A DNA stretch of 64,000 nt. Source: Nissolia schottii (taxonomy: Eukaryota > Streptophyta > Magnoliopsida > Fabales > Fabaceae). How positions within the stretch are numbered: the stretch's first letter is position 1; every line of letters starts with the position of its first letter. The stretch is taken from assembly GCA_003254905.1 (NCBI GenBank), contig QANU01102472.1, forward strand, positions 255,447 to 319,446. The letters run 5' to 3'. Of the stretch, positions 37,385 to 49,800 are shown one piece after another. The notes under the pieces were generated by a model. That model searched no databases. It worked only from the letters and a program-made list of their open reading frames with translations, and was not told the DNA's origin. Made by a program: the position numbers and the translations under genes.

Positions 37385-38492
37385 TCTATATAAACAGACT
37401 AATTCAACCAAAATCAACATGGGTATTTAGGGAAAGTGAGGGTTAAGAGAAACCCTCATTTTGTAATCAACAGCCACAACTGTGTCGTTGCGAGTTGCTC
37501 CATCTCAATGTCGTTGCACGTGGCTCCACCGTCGTGCTGTCATCGTCCACCATGATGAGGCCGCGATAGGAGACAAGTGAGAGAGAGACAAAGATGAATT
37601 GAGAGAATGAGAAATGTAAGGGAGCGTGTTGAGGGCAGAAAAATCTCATCTCCTTAACTTCCTTCCGTACAGAGAAATAATCTTTTATATAACTTTTTGT
37701 TTCTTTTGTGATTTGATGTTGATTAATGAAGATGTGAACTCAACCGCCCAAACTAGAGATGGGGAACAAAGTCACCATTCAATTCCAAAAACATAAGAAA
37801 AATGTGGCAAAAGATTGAAAAAAAAAAAAATCTTTCCCTAACCAAGTGGAACAAGTTACTCCCAAACAAATTAATATATGGTCACCCACTTAACAAACTT
37901 TCCATTTTTCATGCATCGGATTATAGGATTAACTATTTTTGGTAAGTTCACGGGATTAACTATTCTTACCTTAATAATACAACATTATTATTAAATTTAA
38001 TTAATGTTACAGTTTTTGGTTATTTTTTAATATAATAATTATTTTTATTATTGTAAGTATTAAGGCAAGCTAAAAATAAAATAACATCATGTTATATATA
38101 TATAATTATTTTTATTATTTTCAAATAATTCAAGTTTATTATAATATAATTTAATCTATAAAATATAATTATTCGTATGTATATATACAAATATATATTC
38201 ATAATATTTCCATGAACAAATAAACTTGTCAACTAATAACTTGCTCGATTAGTGCATGTCGCATTATATTTTTGTAAGATTCTTTTTTAGGCAACACTAA
38301 TGTCTCAAATTTTTAATTTACGCTTTCTATTAATTAGTATGGTATATTGTTATTTCTTTTATTTTAAAACAAATAGTAAATATACAAGTTAATAATGTTA
38401 TTGATAATGTTTATTAAATTAATTAAATATATCATTCATTATTGATTAATTCAATTATGTACCCTGCGCAATGGCGCAAGTACACATTCTAG
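37385..38492 (+). mobile_element. Helitron-like element, copy 1
   Basis: The left end reads TCTATATAAAC after an A (37384). The right end has a hairpin TGCGCAATGGCGCA (38465-38478) followed 10 bp later by CTAG (38489-38492) and then T. TC start, hairpin near a CTAG end and insertion between A and T are the hallmarks of plant Helitrons. The 1.1-kb interior has no Rep/helicase, so it would be non-autonomous. The left end is less certain than the right. Confidence 0.55.
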
Positions 38493-38569
38493 TTAATTCC
38501 TAATGTATATAAAGGTAAAAAGGACAAAGATAAAATGAACACAGAGAAATTATTTTGTTTTTTTTCACT

Positions 38570-38576
<7 letters not shown>

Positions 38577-38600
<24 letters not shown>
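38577..38600. repeat. (TA)n microsatellite
   Basis: About 12 TA units, repeated at 40957-40980 in the second copy of the duplication. Confidence 0.9.
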
Positions 38601-38605
<5 letters not shown>

Positions 38606-38778
38606 TGAGGAATACTACATGTGTAACAAAATTTAGATAAAAATCATACAACTCTATCATAAAAACATGATTTCACTATGTTCACATTTTCTCTCTTCAT
38701 AATGAGACTTATGCTTTTGTGAGATAATCGTATAATTGTTATCTAAATTTTGTTATGAAGATAGCATGATAATTAATA
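38601..38778. mobile_element. Hairpin MITE, copy 1
   Basis: Near-palindrome with arms attaat...aacaaaatttagataa and ttatctaaattttgtta...attaat. Its centre holds MITE-like AT-rich text. It is duplicated at 40981-41158. Confidence 0.6.
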
Positions 38779-39764
38779 AACCTAACATCCTTGTTAGTGA
38801 GGTGCTTGTTGTCTAAACATCTTACTCTCTCCCATCATTTTTTGTTCTCCATTTTTATAAAACATATAGTTTAAGAAATAATTTAATTGACACTAAGATA
38901 GAGAAAATATATAATGCATACATAAAATTAATCAGTAATAAATGTTATAATTATTAAGTGTTATAAGAAGTACGAGAAATAACAAGGGTATAAACATAAA
39001 AAATACATTTAATATTTTCTTATTATAATCAAATGAGAATAAATTTTTATTTGAGAGAGAAAAAAAAAGCACTTAGACAGTACGTGAGTGTGGGTAGATA
39101 GTATGTTGGCTAAAGATGCCTTGTGCCAAGTAGCTTTAAGCGTGCCACCGCACCTACTTAAGTTTCAAAAATAAAATATTGTATATATACCATTGTATAT
39201 TTTATTGTTTGCAAAGAAGGTGCCTTCACTAGTGACCTATTGTGGAATTGGCACCTGCGAGAGAGGAATGTGGCCATTGAAATCCCTGGAGAAAGAATGT
39301 GCGCTTATTTACTCTCTCTCACTTCCAAACACGATGCCATCTTCTCTAAANAAAAAAAAAATCTTAAAATCAATTATAGTTTTAATCTTAAAATCTTAAA
39401 AAATATTTTTAAAATATCAGATATTTAGCTGTGGCACTTAGCAATTCTTTATCACAATTACAAAGAATTGTTTATTTTTTTAAAAGGTAAATACTTTAAA
39501 AGAATGTGGAGTTGGTTTTTTTTTTATGTATTTTTTTTTCATTTTGTAAAAGTGCAGGAAAAAAATAAAGAAACAAAGTTGTTGAAACCAAATATCTACG
39601 CAAGCTCAAACGTATTTTTGTTAAACTGTTTTTCACTTTATATGTTTATCAAATCAGTCCAGAGTACCCAAACAAAATAAATTAGTGAGCCTCTAGCAGA
39701 AAATGAGGGATACCAAAATCTGAATATGTAGCATGGTGGCTAAAAATATCTTACAAGAGACTAA

Positions 39765-40872
39765 TCTATATAAACAGACTAATTCAACCAAAATCAACAT
39801 GGGTATTTAGGGAAAGTGAGGGTTAAGAGAAACCCTCATTTTGTAATCAACAGCCACAACTGTGTCGTTGCGAGTTGCTCCATCTCAATGTCGTTGCACG
39901 TGGCTCCACCGTCGTGCTGTCATCGTCCACCATGATGAGGCCGCGATAGGAGACAAGTGAGAGAGAGACAAAGATGAATTGAGAGAATGAGAAATGTAAG
40001 GGAGCGTGTTGAGGGCAGAAAAATCTCATCTCCTTAACTTCCTTCCGTACAGAGAAATAATCTTTTATATAACTTTTTGTTTCTTTTGTGATTTGATGTT
40101 GATTAATGAAGATGTGAACTCAACCGCCCAAACTAGAGATGGGGAACAAAGTCACCATTCAATTCCAAAAACATAAGAAAAATGTGGCAAAAGATTGAAA
40201 AAAAAAAAAATCTTTCCCTAACCAAGTGGAACAAGTTACTCCCAAACAAATTAATATATGGTCACCCACTTAACAAACTTTCCATTTTTCATGCATCGGA
40301 TTATAGGATTAACTATTTTTGGTAAGTTCACGGGATTAACTATTCTTACCTTAATAATACAACATTATTATTAAATTTAATTAATGTTACAGTTTTTGGT
40401 TATTTTTTAATATAATAATTATTTTTATTATTGTAAGTATTAAGGCAAGCTAAAAATAAAATAACATCATGTTATATATATATAATTATTTTTATTATTT
40501 TCAAATAATTCAAGTTTATTATAATATAATTTAATCTATAAAATATAATTATTCGTATGTATATATACAAATATATATTCATAATATTTCCATGAACAAA
40601 TAAACTTGTCAACTAATAACTTGCTCGATTAGTGCATGTCGCATTATATTTTTGTAAGATTCTTTTTTAGGCAACACTAATGTCTCAAATTTTTAATTTA
40701 CGCTTTCTATTAATTAGTATGGTATATTGTTATTTCTTTTATTTTAAAACAAATAGTAAATATACAAGTTAATAATGTTATTGATAATGTTTATTAAATT
40801 AATTAAATATATCATTCATTATTGATTAATTCAATTATGTACCCTGCGCAATGGCGCAAGTACACATTCTAG
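39765..40872 (+). mobile_element. Helitron-like element, copy 2
   Basis: Same element and same flanks as 37385-38492, carried along by the 2.38-kb duplication rather than inserted independently. Confidence 0.55.
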
Positions 40873-40949
40873 TTAATTCCTAATGTATATAAAGGTAAAA
40901 AGGACAAAGATAAAATGAACACAGAGAAATTATTTTGTTTTTTTTCACT

Positions 40950-40980
<31 letters not shown>

Positions 40981-40985
<5 letters not shown>

Positions 40986-41158
40986 TGAGGAATACTACAT
41001 GTGTAACAAAATTTAGATAAAAATCATACAACTCTATCATAAAAACATGATTTCACTATGTTCACATTTTCTCTCTTCATAATGAGACTTATGCTTTTGT
41101 GAGATAATCGTATAATTGTTATCTAAATTTTGTTATGAAGATAGCATGATAATTAATA
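40981..41158. mobile_element. Hairpin MITE, copy 2
   Basis: Same hairpin as 38601-38778, inside copy 2 of the duplication. Confidence 0.6.
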
Positions 41159-41730
41159 AACCTAACATCCTTGTTAGTGAGGTGCTTGTTGTCTAAACAT
41201 CTTACTCTCTCCCATCATTTTTTGTTCTCCATTTTTATAAAACATATAGTTTAAGAAATAATTTAATTGACACTAAGATAGAGAAAATATATAATGCATA
41301 GATAAAATTAATCAGTAATAAATGTTATAATTATTAAGTGTTATAAGAAGTACGAGAAATAACAAGGGTATAAACATAAAAAATACATTTAATATTTTCT
41401 TATTATAATCAAATGAGAATAAATTTTTATTTGAGAGAGAAAAAAAAAGCACTTAGACAGTACGTGAGTGTGGGTAGATAGTATGTTGGCTAAAGATGCC
41501 TTGTGCCAAGTAGCTTTAAGCGTGCCACCGCACCTACTTAAGTTTCAAAAATAAAATATTGTATATATACCATTGTATATTTTATTGTTTGCAAAGAAGG
41601 TGCCTTCACTAGTGACCTATTGTGGAATTGGCACCTGCGAGAGAGGAATGTGGCCATTGAAATCCCTGGAGAAAGAATGTGCGCTTATTTACTCTCTCTC
41701 ACTTCCAAACACGATGCCATCTTCTCTAAA

Positions 41731-42364
41731 TATTTTTATTTTTGAGACTTAGGCGGCTGTGGTGGCAGTGGCACATCCGTAAATAACGCCCAAATCTACT
41801 AAGTGTGCATAAAGCTGCATGGCACATGCGATCCCCATAACTGCTTCACCGCCCCCACCTCCACCAACCAGGCCATGCCTCTCAATCTCCATCCGCCCGC
41901 CGCTCCCTTCTCCCACCTTCCACATCCTTCCTGCGTCATGCATGAAGGGAAGCCAGGTACCGTTGGAAGCACGAGATTAATCGGAAGCCAGGGTTTCAGA
42001 TTTGGGAAGGGAAGGAATTGGAACAATCTACACGAATTTCCATTACCCTCAGGAAGCTGTGCCCTAATCCCTGAGATTAGGGGATTAGGTGTTTTTAAAC
42101 CATCAAAATTATTTGATATCATCAATCAAGTTCGTCTTCAAGTCTTTAAGTACGGTGATCATCAAATTTATTTTTAAGATTACCAAAAGTCGATTAAATC
42201 AGTCATTTAACATTAGAATAATTTTGTAGTCAATTTTGAACTGCATGAAAGCTTTCTCATTTTGAATTAGAAGGTGGGAAAAGAATTCAGTTTTTATTCA
42301 GTGTTTATTGCGAATTAACAAATCATAGTTAAAAAAAAAAGAAAAAAAGTAACGTTAATGTGTC
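41731..42364. other. GC-richer flank of COQ3, no gene assigned
   Basis: 41750-42080 is clearly more GC-rich than its surroundings and has overlapping frames on both strands (minus 41943-41749 and plus 41803-42177). The composition resembles a first exon or 5' leader, but no frame matches a family I know and the copy-2 junction at 41730 is close by. Part of 42200-42364 probably holds the COQ3 3' untranslated region. Confidence 0.3.
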
Positions 42365-45300
42365 TTATACTATTACAGTTTTCTCCGTTTTGGCAGCATA
42401 GGCAATGAAATTGACACTGATGTCATCTGATAAGGACCACCGTCCTGTAAGAGGGTTGTACACAAATCCTGCCATCTCCTCCACCTGTTCGTGCAAATAA
42501 GTTAAGGGGAAAAAAAAAAGGTGGTGAGAATGAAAATCAGACCTTTAAGCTTAGAGATTATGATATGGAGTTATTATGAATGGTGTGTGCGCCAAGTAGC
42601 GTGTTTGGTTTTCATGTGGAAATCACCTAAAATCAATTCCAGGTGTTTTGGCCTAAAAACCAAACATGCACCAAGTAACGTGGGACTGAAAAGTTTGGAG
42701 TTTGTTGATATGCTTACGTTGATACCGGCACGGTGCAGAATCATGACTAGTTCTTCTGGGGTGAGAAAACTTGACCACTGATGTGTGCCTGTTGGAAGCT
42801 GCAATGGTGTGTATAGAATGCAAGTTGAATAATACATTAAATATGCATATTATCATATCTCGATTGTAATACAATGTTTTATGAATGTGTAACATCAATC
42901 TGTGACTATATCAATTGTAACCAAGATGTTTTGGAAGATAAAATGTATGCAAAGATTGTAACAATCTGGGTTGAAAAACTAGGATGTGGGATACAGAAAA
43001 CTCTCAAGGGAACAAAAGAGGGAGTGGTAAGTACCCAGCGGAGAATGTATTCGGCAGCAACAATGGCAGTTGCGTATGCTCTCATAGAACGATTAATGGT
43101 CGAAATCAGGGTAGCTCCATCTGGACTTGTTAATGCTGCCAGAGATTTGCAAAACTCTGCAGGATCTGCAACGTGCTCAATCACCTGGTAGTGGTGGTAC
43201 AAATTCAAAGCAAGCAAATGATGCCTTTGTACTCATATCTATATCTATATATATGCATACACTATGCAACCCAACGAGAGGGGGGCAGAAAGAGAGTACC
43301 TCTAAGGCCATAGCTGCATCAAATGTTCTTCCTTCTTCAACTAGCTTCTCTGATCAGTCATTTTTAGAAAAAGTTAGTAAAGAAAATGTGATTTGTGAAA
43401 TACTATGAATAATACCCAAAAATAGCAAAAACCAAATCAATGCTAGCTATTTAAACAGTGATTACCAAAATCGTGGCAAATGTACTAGAATTTAACTTGT
43501 TACTAGCATGCTACATAATTGACAAGTAAACAAATTGGATGGAAATGACAAGTGAAAACAAGATCAGTTCCAAAACACGGAAAGGAGCAAATGAATGCCG
43601 ATATGCAACTATAATTTTAATAGAAAACTTATTCTGCCACCTGTGCAGTTTATTATATCTGTACAGAAGTATAACAGCTTGTTTAATTGAGAATATTGAG
43701 GGATAGAGAAAAAATCTTCTTTTAATTCGAGACCCTATTGGGAGAACACAAGATCAAAAACTAGAAAAGGTTTAGAATTTACAAAAAGTGGATAAGAATG
43801 CTTGAGTGTACCAGCTGTTGTGCAACAATACTCAATAGTCGATGTTGTTGGATCCAAATCCTGTGGAAGTATGTTATGCAAAATGTTAGAAATGAAATTT
43901 TAAAGTCATAATAATTAGGAGAGACTTCAAAAGTTTCAAATACACAGACATGTAAGCAACATATTATATATGTTGATGAATGAGTTCAATGCAAAACATC
44001 AATAATCAAATTGCAAAATAACCATACAGCATGAAGTCGAGCAATCTTGATATTCTTATCTACAGCATCAACACCTGTCACAGTAGCTCCCAGTCGAGCC
44101 AATGGCTGAAAACCAAAACAGATGTATAACTATAATTAATGATAAAAAGAACAATGAGCGAGAGCCTCGAGAATATGCATCAAAGAAAGAATTAGGCTTC
44201 CACAGTTCTATCTAATCAACACTGAACCTATCATAATGCTACAAATTCCCAGGATTATGATAAAAGGCAATAAGTCAACTAGTTAACAAATTTAGATTTC
44301 CAAGTTTCTAGCTAACAGGTTACAGATATGACCTCTGTATCCCCACTTTTATTGTAATCCAAAAGATAAAAAAGGACGGGGTTTTTTCCAGGCATCACAA
44401 GAAAATGGAGAAAAGATATACCTCTGAAAGAATTCCACCTCCGCAACCTACATCAACAATTTTCAGCCCTTCGAGGGGCCTTGTACTATAAGGATCCTTC
44501 CTGAGACAAGTAGAGTATAATTATTATCCAAATAGTACTCCAAGCGACAAACTAAATCAACAATTCTATTATTCTCCTTATTTACTTCTTGTATCTACAT
44601 TTGGTCTGTGTCAAAAACATTTCTGTCAATGGTTTTTGCGAAAAAATACTTCTCTAAAGTAATCTCCTTTCATGTCTTTATATGATCACATCTGAATAAA
44701 AAGTTTTCTTCATAGTATCTACTCTCATGTGTGTCACAAATACTGAGCTTTATTAGTTTAGTAAGTTATACCTGCTAATGAATGACAATGCTATCTCAAT
44801 ATGTAAAATATGCATAGAGGCAACAGAATTAGTGTAGTGTCTCCTATCTGACCTAGTACAGCCACATTATGGTTTATGCCTTAAATCCACTGAGTTCCAT
44901 GCATAAAAGAATTGAACTATAACTTAGTACACAGCATATCAAACATTCTACCAAAGAAACTTAGTACACAGTATATCACAACTAAAATATAGTAATGGAA
45001 TTGGAAAAGTAACAAGTACATAGGAAACAAAAACCAAAAACATAGAAGAGGTGGCTCTTACTTAAAATGTCGACAGAGTGTAGAGCGGATGAAAGCAAGT
45101 CTTGTAGGATTCATCACATGCAGCGGTTTAAACGGGCCTTCAGAATCCCACCTAGTTCATGTTAAATAGAGAGAGATGTCATCCATTCATATTCTCAAAT
45201 TAAGAGAAACATACACATAGCTAGAAATTACTATCATTCTAAAGAACATAGAACATTGCAGCAAATTCAAATCATGAAAATAAAACCAATTAGTAGTGTT

Positions 45301-45729
45301 TATGACACCCCAAGTGCATCTTTCAATTCTCATCGTCCCAGTGACCACTATTAGAAAAAGATTGTAACTGTCACAATCTCCAATTGAAAAACCCAAAACC
45401 CAGATTCAAAAATTCCTTTATTTTTTAATTATGCAATCAGCCACCCAGGCAATCACAGAACACCAAATTGAGAGAGCTAACCAGGTGTCAGAAATGGCAG
45501 CAAACTTTGCGAGCTCGTGGTCCTTCAAGGACGACGGAGACGAAGCCTTGGAACTTTGAGAGGAAGATGATGATGATGATGGAGTTGGAGCATGGGAGAA
45601 GCACCTAGAATGGAGGAGAGTGCGGTGGACTGAGGAATTTGCGGGATTGAGGAAGCCACGACGGAGAATGCGGTGGATGGCGGAGGCATTCAGGTTTCGG
45701 AGATGATTGGAGAGCTTGGAAGAAGCCAT
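42365..45729 (-). CDS. COQ3: Ubiquinone biosynthesis O-methyltransferase, mitochondrial (COQ3/UbiG)
   Basis: SAM-dependent methyltransferase that carries out the two O-methylations of coenzyme Q biosynthesis at the mitochondrial inner membrane. Nine exons with GT/AG junctions: 45729-45482, 45151-45062, 44500-44422, 44105-44028, 43860-43812, 43349-43300, 43184-43035, 42798-42718 and 42484-42365; 945 nt gives 314 residues plus TAA. Residues 1-70 are rich in Ser, Arg and His without acidic residues ([20 protein letters not shown] onward), a mitochondrial transit peptide. Family motifs follow in order: [20 protein letters not shown], motif [13 protein letters not shown] in exon 3, [32 protein letters not shown], the [12 protein letters not shown] motif across exons 6 and 7, [17 protein letters not shown], then [14 protein letters not shown]. 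All exons are open and the length is normal for the family. A partial duplicate of exon 1 lies at 32425-32605. Confidence 0.93.
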
Positions 45730-45867
45730 GGCAATGAAAAGTGCTGAAAGTTAAAATCTTTGGTTCTCTGCTTCACGGGCGGAGGATCCAGTGATGATTT
45801 TCTTGCAAAGCGAAATTAAGTAAGTTAAATAACCCTTTTAATTTCTTCCCACACTACTTCAAGATTA
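45730..45867 (-). promoter_or_regulatory. COQ3 5' leader and promoter-proximal region
   Basis: Only about 140 bp separate the COQ3 start codon from the C2-domain fragment. The 20-25 bp next to the ATG are also present in the stray exon 1 copy at 32580-32605, so that copy took part of the leader. Confidence 0.35.
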
Positions 45868-46046
45868 TGGTAAGTACCCAGCGGAGAAAACTTCTCGTTC
45901 CACGTTGGGTTGTTGTCGCCGTCGGGGTCGATTTGTGTGGTCAGCTTGCGGTCCGGGTGGATCCACGCGACGGCGTACGCCTTCATCGATTTCAAGACGG
46001 CGGAGAGGTCCTGCGATGGTCGAACCAATTGGGGATTTCAGATTTG
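45868..46046 (-). pseudogene. C2-domain protein fragment next to the sequence gap
   Basis: Minus-strand frame from about 46028 to 45890 reads SQDLSAVLKSMKAYAVAWIH, then PDRKLTTQIDPDGDNNPTWN and EKF. This is the first half of a plant C2 domain (SRC2/BAP-like), whose family would continue with strands after NPTWNEKF. Here the match stops at EKF and the next bases are the 21-bp string also found at the end of COQ3 exon 7. Upstream, the frame has a stop shortly before the fragment, and then the 731-N gap starts. Either a truncated relic or the visible exon of a gene hidden by the gap. Confidence 0.6.
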
Positions 46047-46050
46047 GGCC

Positions 46051-46781
46051 NNNNNNNNNNNNNNNNNNNNNNNNNNNNNNNNNNNNNNNNNNNNNNNNNN
46101 NNNNNNNNNNNNNNNNNNNNNNNNNNNNNNNNNNNNNNNNNNNNNNNNNNNNNNNNNNNNNNNNNNNNNNNNNNNNNNNNNNNNNNNNNNNNNNNNNNNN
46201 NNNNNNNNNNNNNNNNNNNNNNNNNNNNNNNNNNNNNNNNNNNNNNNNNNNNNNNNNNNNNNNNNNNNNNNNNNNNNNNNNNNNNNNNNNNNNNNNNNNN
46301 NNNNNNNNNNNNNNNNNNNNNNNNNNNNNNNNNNNNNNNNNNNNNNNNNNNNNNNNNNNNNNNNNNNNNNNNNNNNNNNNNNNNNNNNNNNNNNNNNNNN
46401 NNNNNNNNNNNNNNNNNNNNNNNNNNNNNNNNNNNNNNNNNNNNNNNNNNNNNNNNNNNNNNNNNNNNNNNNNNNNNNNNNNNNNNNNNNNNNNNNNNNN
46501 NNNNNNNNNNNNNNNNNNNNNNNNNNNNNNNNNNNNNNNNNNNNNNNNNNNNNNNNNNNNNNNNNNNNNNNNNNNNNNNNNNNNNNNNNNNNNNNNNNNN
46601 NNNNNNNNNNNNNNNNNNNNNNNNNNNNNNNNNNNNNNNNNNNNNNNNNNNNNNNNNNNNNNNNNNNNNNNNNNNNNNNNNNNNNNNNNNNNNNNNNNNN
46701 NNNNNNNNNNNNNNNNNNNNNNNNNNNNNNNNNNNNNNNNNNNNNNNNNNNNNNNNNNNNNNNNNNNNNNNNNNNNNNNNN
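46051..46781. other. Assembly gap (731 N)
   Basis: Unsequenced bases. Long frames that appear to cross it are artefacts. Confidence 0.99.
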
Positions 46782-46826
46782 TATATATCACCATCAGTTC
46801 CAGTTAGCTTCTTTAAAATAATAAAA

Positions 46827-49800
46827 TTATTGGAAGAACCGCATAAAGTTGTTTGCATAAGCCATTGGCTTGATATCAGGGTGTGGCTGCAAAATTCAAC
46901 AAAAAAAACCAAAACAGAATAATGTCAACATCATATCAATTAAATTAAATTAAATTAATCAATGGAATGATATGCATGCAGAGATAAAAGCTAGAATATT
47001 TGTTTGATTGAAACATTACAAAGATTATATAGCAAGAGAAGACTAAAAATTACAAAAAGATACTAACCGCTGCTGAGAATGTGACAACGTTAGGCTTCAA
47101 ATCAGGTGCTTCAAACCGAATGAATGCACCACCTTTGTTACCCATCTGCAGCACATCACACGATGAAAAATCAACCATGTAGCATATTTTAACCCCAAAA
47201 TCAAGATCCTTACATACTCCACGGAAGAAATGGAACAGTACAAGGAGTCAGACACAATCAGAAGTGCGAGGGTTTAACAACCTGGTCGCAGTAATTTGGA
47301 GCAGAAAAAACAGTTATGAGTTGGCCATCATGGTCAATCTCGTAGCCCTCATCCTTTACTTCATGTGATCCCACGACTAAATTTGTATAGCAGTACGGTG
47401 TAGGAAGTTACCGATTAAAGAACAAGCAAAGCAACAAATCAATGGAAAGCCATACCTAAATTGTTATCTTGCAAAAACCTTTTTGCCACGTCTGCACCGA
47501 ACCCGAGACCTACGCCACGCTTGCTTGGTCCTCTTCCAGGGAGAGGTTGCGGATCACTCCAGAGCAATTCACACGTCAGTCCTACCATTGACACAGGTAC
47601 ATAAGACTACCATAACAGCCAAGACAAATGAGGCAAAGGGACTCGGGACAACATGGTGCAAGAATACATTAACAGCATCTAACCTTGCTCTGGAGGCTCA
47701 CAAAACGGATTAATTGCCCGAATATCAGAGAGTTTGACCCAATCAACACTAAAAAGACCTCCATGAACTATGAAAATTTTCTCATTAATCACATGAGCCA
47801 AAGGTAAACAGCAAAGTACTTCCGCGAACATTTCCACAAATGGTCCACTCAAATCCATATATCTTGTTCATGTTCTTGCTCTCATGATTTCCTCTAGCAA
47901 GATAAATGGCTGACAGTTACATGACAAGAAAATAAGTTGAGATCCCATGGAAAAAATATTATTGATCAAAACACTAGGATTCATGCCAATCCAATCACAA
48001 AAATAACAGTATGCAATTCAACTGAAACAACAGCACTAAACACACATACAATTTGTGAGGCTCAGTTCAAAAGGAAACATAATGGGATTGAACTTGGAAT
48101 GTCATTAGAAAAAGTCATGACAAGCCTCCAAATGCTTAAGAGACAAATTCATAACGTGTCCAGAAAATATAATAAAGATTAAAGAATGGCAAAGATCAAG
48201 GTGGTTCACCTGAAGGAGACATGCACTTAAATGCAGACAAAGTGAGAATGACTTCCAAGGAGAATAGGTACGGATTCTCTTCTGACGGAAGCCCATTAAG
48301 CTCAAAATATTCAAGAGATCATAGTACTGCAGGAGTCATAAAAGAAGTAAAAAATTGAACCTTTAAGAATTAAAGGAAAAACAAAATTCAAATAAGAAAA
48401 GAAAGAAAAAGCTGATTGGTGTTACTGTAACAAGGGAAATTCACATCATTGTTGAAGATTAACGTCTATTCAAGTTTGCTTTAGTACATTAGTTTTTTTT
48501 CCCAACAGTCCTATTACTTATCCACATAAAATCTGTCACACAAGTACTCTTACTCCTCCTTCCTTTTATTGTTGCATTACTATGCTAGGAAAGATTTGCA
48601 CATACACACATTTTTTGCTATATTGAGTTAAAAAATGTCTGCAAATGGTTTTCACAAGATTCAAAGAAAATATAAGAATTAATTACCTGACCATGCACAT
48701 CACCACAAACAGTAAAATGTTTGCCATCGGGAACATTTATATCAACAAGAGAAGGCAGAGCTTGCAATATCTCTCGCATTTGCAATACAATCTGGAATGC
48801 ATAACTACAACATTGAAGCATGAAAAAAGAATGAAGACACTTCAATCAGTAATAACACTTCAAGAAACTAATAACTATCCATGGAACTAGTGTGCTTCAG
48901 TACTGTTCGTATAAGAACTTTTGATTCTTGAAATCATCCATCATTTTCTTCACAAAATCCAGAGTAATAACATCCCCCTCTATTCTTGCTCCTGAATATT
49001 GTGGCTCCACATCTAGCATCCAAACAATCACCAATTTTTCTGTCAAGCCCTTGGAATGAATATTGAATAAATACCACAGTATAACTTCAATACCAAATTT
49101 TGAAATTTGAAAAATCCGAGAGTGACAGTCAAGGGAATTGTACTATCTTCACATGCACAACAGACAGCACTAGTCTAAGTCTCTTAGATGCCAGATTTAA
49201 AACTACCTAGAGAGCAGAAATCAACGGATAAAAGTGTTGAACGTCTTGGAGCTTCTGGCACAGCAATTGCTTCTTCAAATTTAAGTTTCATAACTGCTTT
49301 TTCACATTCCTTCAATTTCTTTGTCGCATCAGGGCCATTTGGGGACATTTTCTTCACCTATTTCAGTTCAATATAAGAAAATTAAATCAAACACAATTGC
49401 TCATCGACACAAAGTACGTGTTACAAAACATCAGAAGTGAGGTACTCAGTTTTTATTTTATTTTCTTTATTATCTCTTGTATACTTTATATACATGAAAA
49501 GTGAAAGAAGTAAAAGAACTATGAATATTAACCTAACAGGGTTCACCAACGTTGCAACACCACTGTTCTACTAATATGAACGGGTTGTTTTTGAGCCAAT
49601 TTGCCTCCTTTCCTACTAATTTGTTTAATTTATATGTGACTGCAACCTTTCTAAGAAACAGACATCTATAATTGCATATAATTACCTTCTGGAAATCTTT
49701 TAGGGCTTCCTTGAATTTTCCCATGGCAAGATGAGCAGTGCCTCGCCTATAGTAACCCTATGATAACTATCCATAATCAGAACATACATTGTCATTGCAG

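Larger units (their letters stand above)
36972..39350. repeat. 2.38-kb tandem duplication, copy 1
   Basis: Matches 39352-41730 almost base for base at a constant offset of 2380. Visible differences are a few substitutions (for example ttaact/ttagct near 37048, gaggta/gaggga near 37328 and cataca/cataga near 38920) and homopolymer length. It contains a Helitron-like segment, a (TA)n tract and a hairpin MITE. No convincing gene; the 60-codon minus-strand frame at 37467-37649 is not recognised. Confidence 0.95.
39352..41730. repeat. 2.38-kb tandem duplication, copy 2
   Basis: Second copy of 36972-39350, in direct orientation and separated from the first by the single N at 39351. After 41730 the sequence leaves the repeat (tatttttatttttgag). 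Confidence 0.95.

Noticed and set aside
37467-37649. 60-codon minus-strand frame present in both copies of the 2.38-kb duplication
   Set aside because: Its repetition comes from the duplication itself, not from selection, and no family match is apparent.
45865-46922. Five 300-350 codon frames on both strands across 46051-46781
   Set aside because: They exist only because the 731 N bases contain no stop codons; the flanks are unrelated.
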